NCBI GenBank assembly: GCA_027021185.1 | Contig: JALUUU010000065.1 | Span: 1 to 14,113 of the forward strand | DNA: 14,113 nucleotides | From: an archaeon | GTDB lineage: Archaea > Hydrothermarchaeota > Hydrothermarchaeia > Hydrothermarchaeales > JALUUU01 | Reading direction: 5' to 3' | Part shown: piece after piece, positions 12,699-14,113 of the stretch | Numbering within the stretch: position 1 is the first letter of the stretch | Layout of the letters: each line of letters starts with the position of its first letter | Notes under the pieces: model-generated | What the model saw: only the letters and a program-made list of their open reading frames with translations | What the model was told of the DNA's origin: nothing | Database searches by the model: none | Program-made: the position numbers and the translations under genes

Positions 12699-14113
12699 CT
12701 ATATCCCTCTGTACCCCCTGGGGGTTATTATCCATGGACGATAGATGAAGCTCTCCGAGTTGCCTATGATGACCACGGAGAGCATGTCCACCTCCTCCAC
12801 CGGCAGTTTCTCAAGGGTCGTGACCACTATCTTCTCCCCGTCGCGCATGGCGTTTTTCACCACCCCCACGGGGGTTTCAGGCTTTACGTATTTCCTGAGG
12901 ATATCGAGGGCCCGCCTGAGATGCTCTTTTCTCCCCCTGCTCCGGGGATTGTATAAAACGATGCAGAAGTCTCCCTCGGCGGCTGCCTTCAGCCGTCTCT
13001 CTATAACCCCCCATGGGGTGAGGAGGTCGCTTAGACTTATGACCGCGAAATCATGGCCCAGGGGGGCGCCAAGCCTGGCGGCGGCGGCGCTCGCGGCCGT
13101 CACCCCTGGAATGACCTCTACCTCTGGATTCATCCCCGCCTTACTGGCGCACTCCAGGACCACGCTAGCCATTGCGTAGATCCCCGGGTCCCCGCTGCTC
13201 ACCACGGCCACGTCTTTTCCACGGGCGGCGGACTCCAAGGCGATCTTCGCCCTCTCAACCTCCCCTCCCATGCCCCTGGAAACCACTTTTTTACCCTTCA
13301 GGTAATCCTCGACGTATTTGAGATAGCCCTTATACCCCACCACCATGTCCGCTCCCCTCAGGGCCTCCTTTGCCCGAGGGGTTAAGTGCTCCCTGCCCCC
13401 TGGCCCGAGGCCTACTATGAAAACCCTTCCGCCTCTTTTCTCCTCGGACGCCACCGCTACGGTTACCCCCCTCATCTTTTTTTTCCCGATGATGATGTGG
13501 GCATTGTCTCCGGCGAGAACGGCGCAGGGCTCGCACACCGCCCCAACCCCTATCTTCTCCTTAACGAACTCCGAGGAGGGGTAGTCTTTCTCCACTCGCC
13601 TTATCTCCTCAGGGCTGATGGCGATCAGGGGGACGCCTAGCAGGCTGGCGGCGTCTTTGAAACCTTTTTCCTCGGCCCTCACGTCTATGGTGGCTATGGC
13701 CTTGACGCTTTTTATGCTGAGCCTCTCCTCCTCTAGGACTTTTCTTATGGCCCCCAGAAGCTCTTCTGCTTTCTTACCCCGCCGCGCCCCGACCCCCAGG
13801 ACGAGGTTTCTGGGCCTCATATACACCGTCGGACCCCTGGCTTCGATTATCCTGTTGGTTATGACAGCCTTGGGCTCTCTGCTTTTCTCCAGGGCGTCCC
13901 AGGGCTTTAGCACGAATTCCTTCGGCAGGTCCCTGGCCAGGTCTATCTCCGAGTATACCTCGACGACTCCGTCGTTGGCTATGGCCGCGTTAAGCTCTTT
14001 CAGGCCCTCCCTGTCAGCCTCGAGGACGAGGCCCAGGTCCCTGGCCAGGTACTCAACGCACGTCTTACGCTGAACATCCGTGGAGGTTGTTATGACGGCC
14101 CTACATCCCATGC
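12699..14113 (-). CDS. cbiGH: CbiG-CbiH fusion: cobalt-precorrin-5A hydrolase / C17-methyltransferase, 5' end outside window
   Basis: Two activities are joined in one frame. From the ATG at 14111, residues 1-225 match the later part of CbiG: RAVITTSTDVQRKTCVEYLA (4-23), then the C-terminal CbiG domain VLGVGARRGKKAEEL (104-118) and GVGAVCEPCAVLA (188-200). CbiG opens the lactone ring of cobalt-precorrin-5A. Residues 229-470 are a full CbiH tetrapyrrole methylase, which methylates C17 during ring contraction: FIVGLGPGG (231-239), VVGYKGYLKYVEDYL, SSGDPGIYAMA, GVTAASAAAARLGAPLGHDF and LYNPRSRGR. ATG 14111 is unlikely to be the true start: the ITTSTD segment normally follows about 100 residues of N-terminal CbiG domain, and the frame stays open to the edge. 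The gene probably heads or continues an operon beyond the window. Confidence 0.9.
   Translation of the reverse strand, partial: MGCRAVITTSTDVQRKTCVEYLARDLGLVLEADREGLKELNAAIANDGVVEVYSEIDLARDLPKEFVLKPWDALEKSREPKAVITNRIIEARGPTVYMRPRNLVLGVGARRGKKAEELLGAIRKVLEEERLSIKSVKAIATIDVRAEEKGFKDAASLLGVPLIAISPEEIRRVEKDYPSSEFVKEKIGVGAVCEPCAVLAGDNAHIIIGKKKMRGVTVAVASEEKRGGRVFIVGLGPGGREHLTPRAKEALRGADMVVGYKGYLKYVEDYLKGKKVVSRGMGGEVERAKIALESAARGKDVAVVSSGDPGIYAMASVVLECASKAGMNPEVEVIPGVTAASAAAARLGAPLGHDFAVISLSDLLTPWGVIERRLKAAAEGDFCIVLYNPRSRGRKEHLRRALDILRKYVKPETPVGVVKNAMRDGEKIVVTTLEKLPVEEVDMLSVVIIGNSESFIYRPWIITPRGYRGI

Noticed and set aside
12363..12956. 197-residue plus-strand open frame
   Set aside because: It crosses the cbiJ and cbiG-cbiH genes in antisense and shows no family features.
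14109..14111. ATG 14111 as the true start of the cbiG-cbiH gene
   Set aside because: The first residues correspond to the middle of CbiG, and the frame is open to the window edge, so the N-terminal domain must lie outside.
1..14113. CRISPR arrays, tRNAs, rRNAs, insertion sequences, cobalamin riboswitch
   Set aside because: No regularly spaced repeats, tRNA-like arms, transposase motifs or B12-box-like elements were seen; the visible cobalamin genes are packed with overlaps and leave no leader.

Overview
The window is a gene-dense piece of an archaeal chromosome. The evidence is a set of archaeal-type enzymes: Nep1 rRNA methyltransferase, archaeal-type PEP carboxylase, CobY instead of CobU/CobP, an ApgM-family enzyme, and a separate ACT regulator beside homoserine dehydrogenase. 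Many first-in-transcript genes also have an A/T-rich TATA-like box about 25-32 nt before a start codon that lacks a Shine-Dalgarno site, whereas several operon-internal genes carry clear GGAGG/GGTGG sites. The DNA is GC-rich by eye, with frequent AGG (Arg) and ATA (Ile) codons. The gene set fits a methanogen-like or related anaerobic archaeon, but I cannot fix the lineage. TAG ends 7 of the 16 genes whose 3' ends are visible, which argues against a TAG-avoiding pyrrolysine decoder.

Layout: (1) 1-82, minus strand: start of a secreted-protein gene running off the left edge. (2) 182-850, plus: nep1, convergent with and overlapping the radical SAM gene amrS (847-1860, minus). (3) 1900-2178, plus: acylphosphatase, divergent from amrS across 39 nt. 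(4) 2335-5098, plus: ACT regulator, homoserine dehydrogenase, and an ApgM-family enzyme that may be the homoserine kinase. (5) 5100-6569, minus: PEP carboxylase, its stop one base from the ApgM stop. (6) 6636-6914, minus: Trm112-like zinc protein with an extra zinc-knuckle pair. (7) 6935 to the right edge, minus: a tightly overlapping anaerobic cobalamin operon in transcription order cbiG-cbiH fusion (5' end outside the window), cbiJ/cobK, cobD, a cysteine-rich small protein, cbiP/cobQ, cbiB, cobS, cobY.

The cobalamin genes cover ring contraction and reduction (CbiG, CbiH, CbiJ), side-chain amidation (CbiP), aminopropanol arm synthesis and attachment (CobD, CbiB), and nucleotide loop assembly (CobY, CobS). 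Earlier steps (CbiL, CbiF, CbiD, CbiE, CbiT, CbiC, CbiA, chelatase) are absent and may lie beyond the right edge. The central block links carbon flow: PEP carboxylase makes oxaloacetate, the precursor of aspartate, from which Hom makes homoserine on the way to threonine, and threonine feeds the CobD step.

The most interesting points are the overlapping pair of cobD and a stand-alone cysteine-rich protein, which looks like a split form of the bifunctional threonine kinase/decarboxylase CobD of Methanosarcina; the ApgM-like enzyme as a candidate homoserine kinase; the eight-cysteine Trm112-like protein; and the interlocked divergent promoters of amrS and acyP. No rRNA, tRNA, CRISPR array or mobile element was seen.
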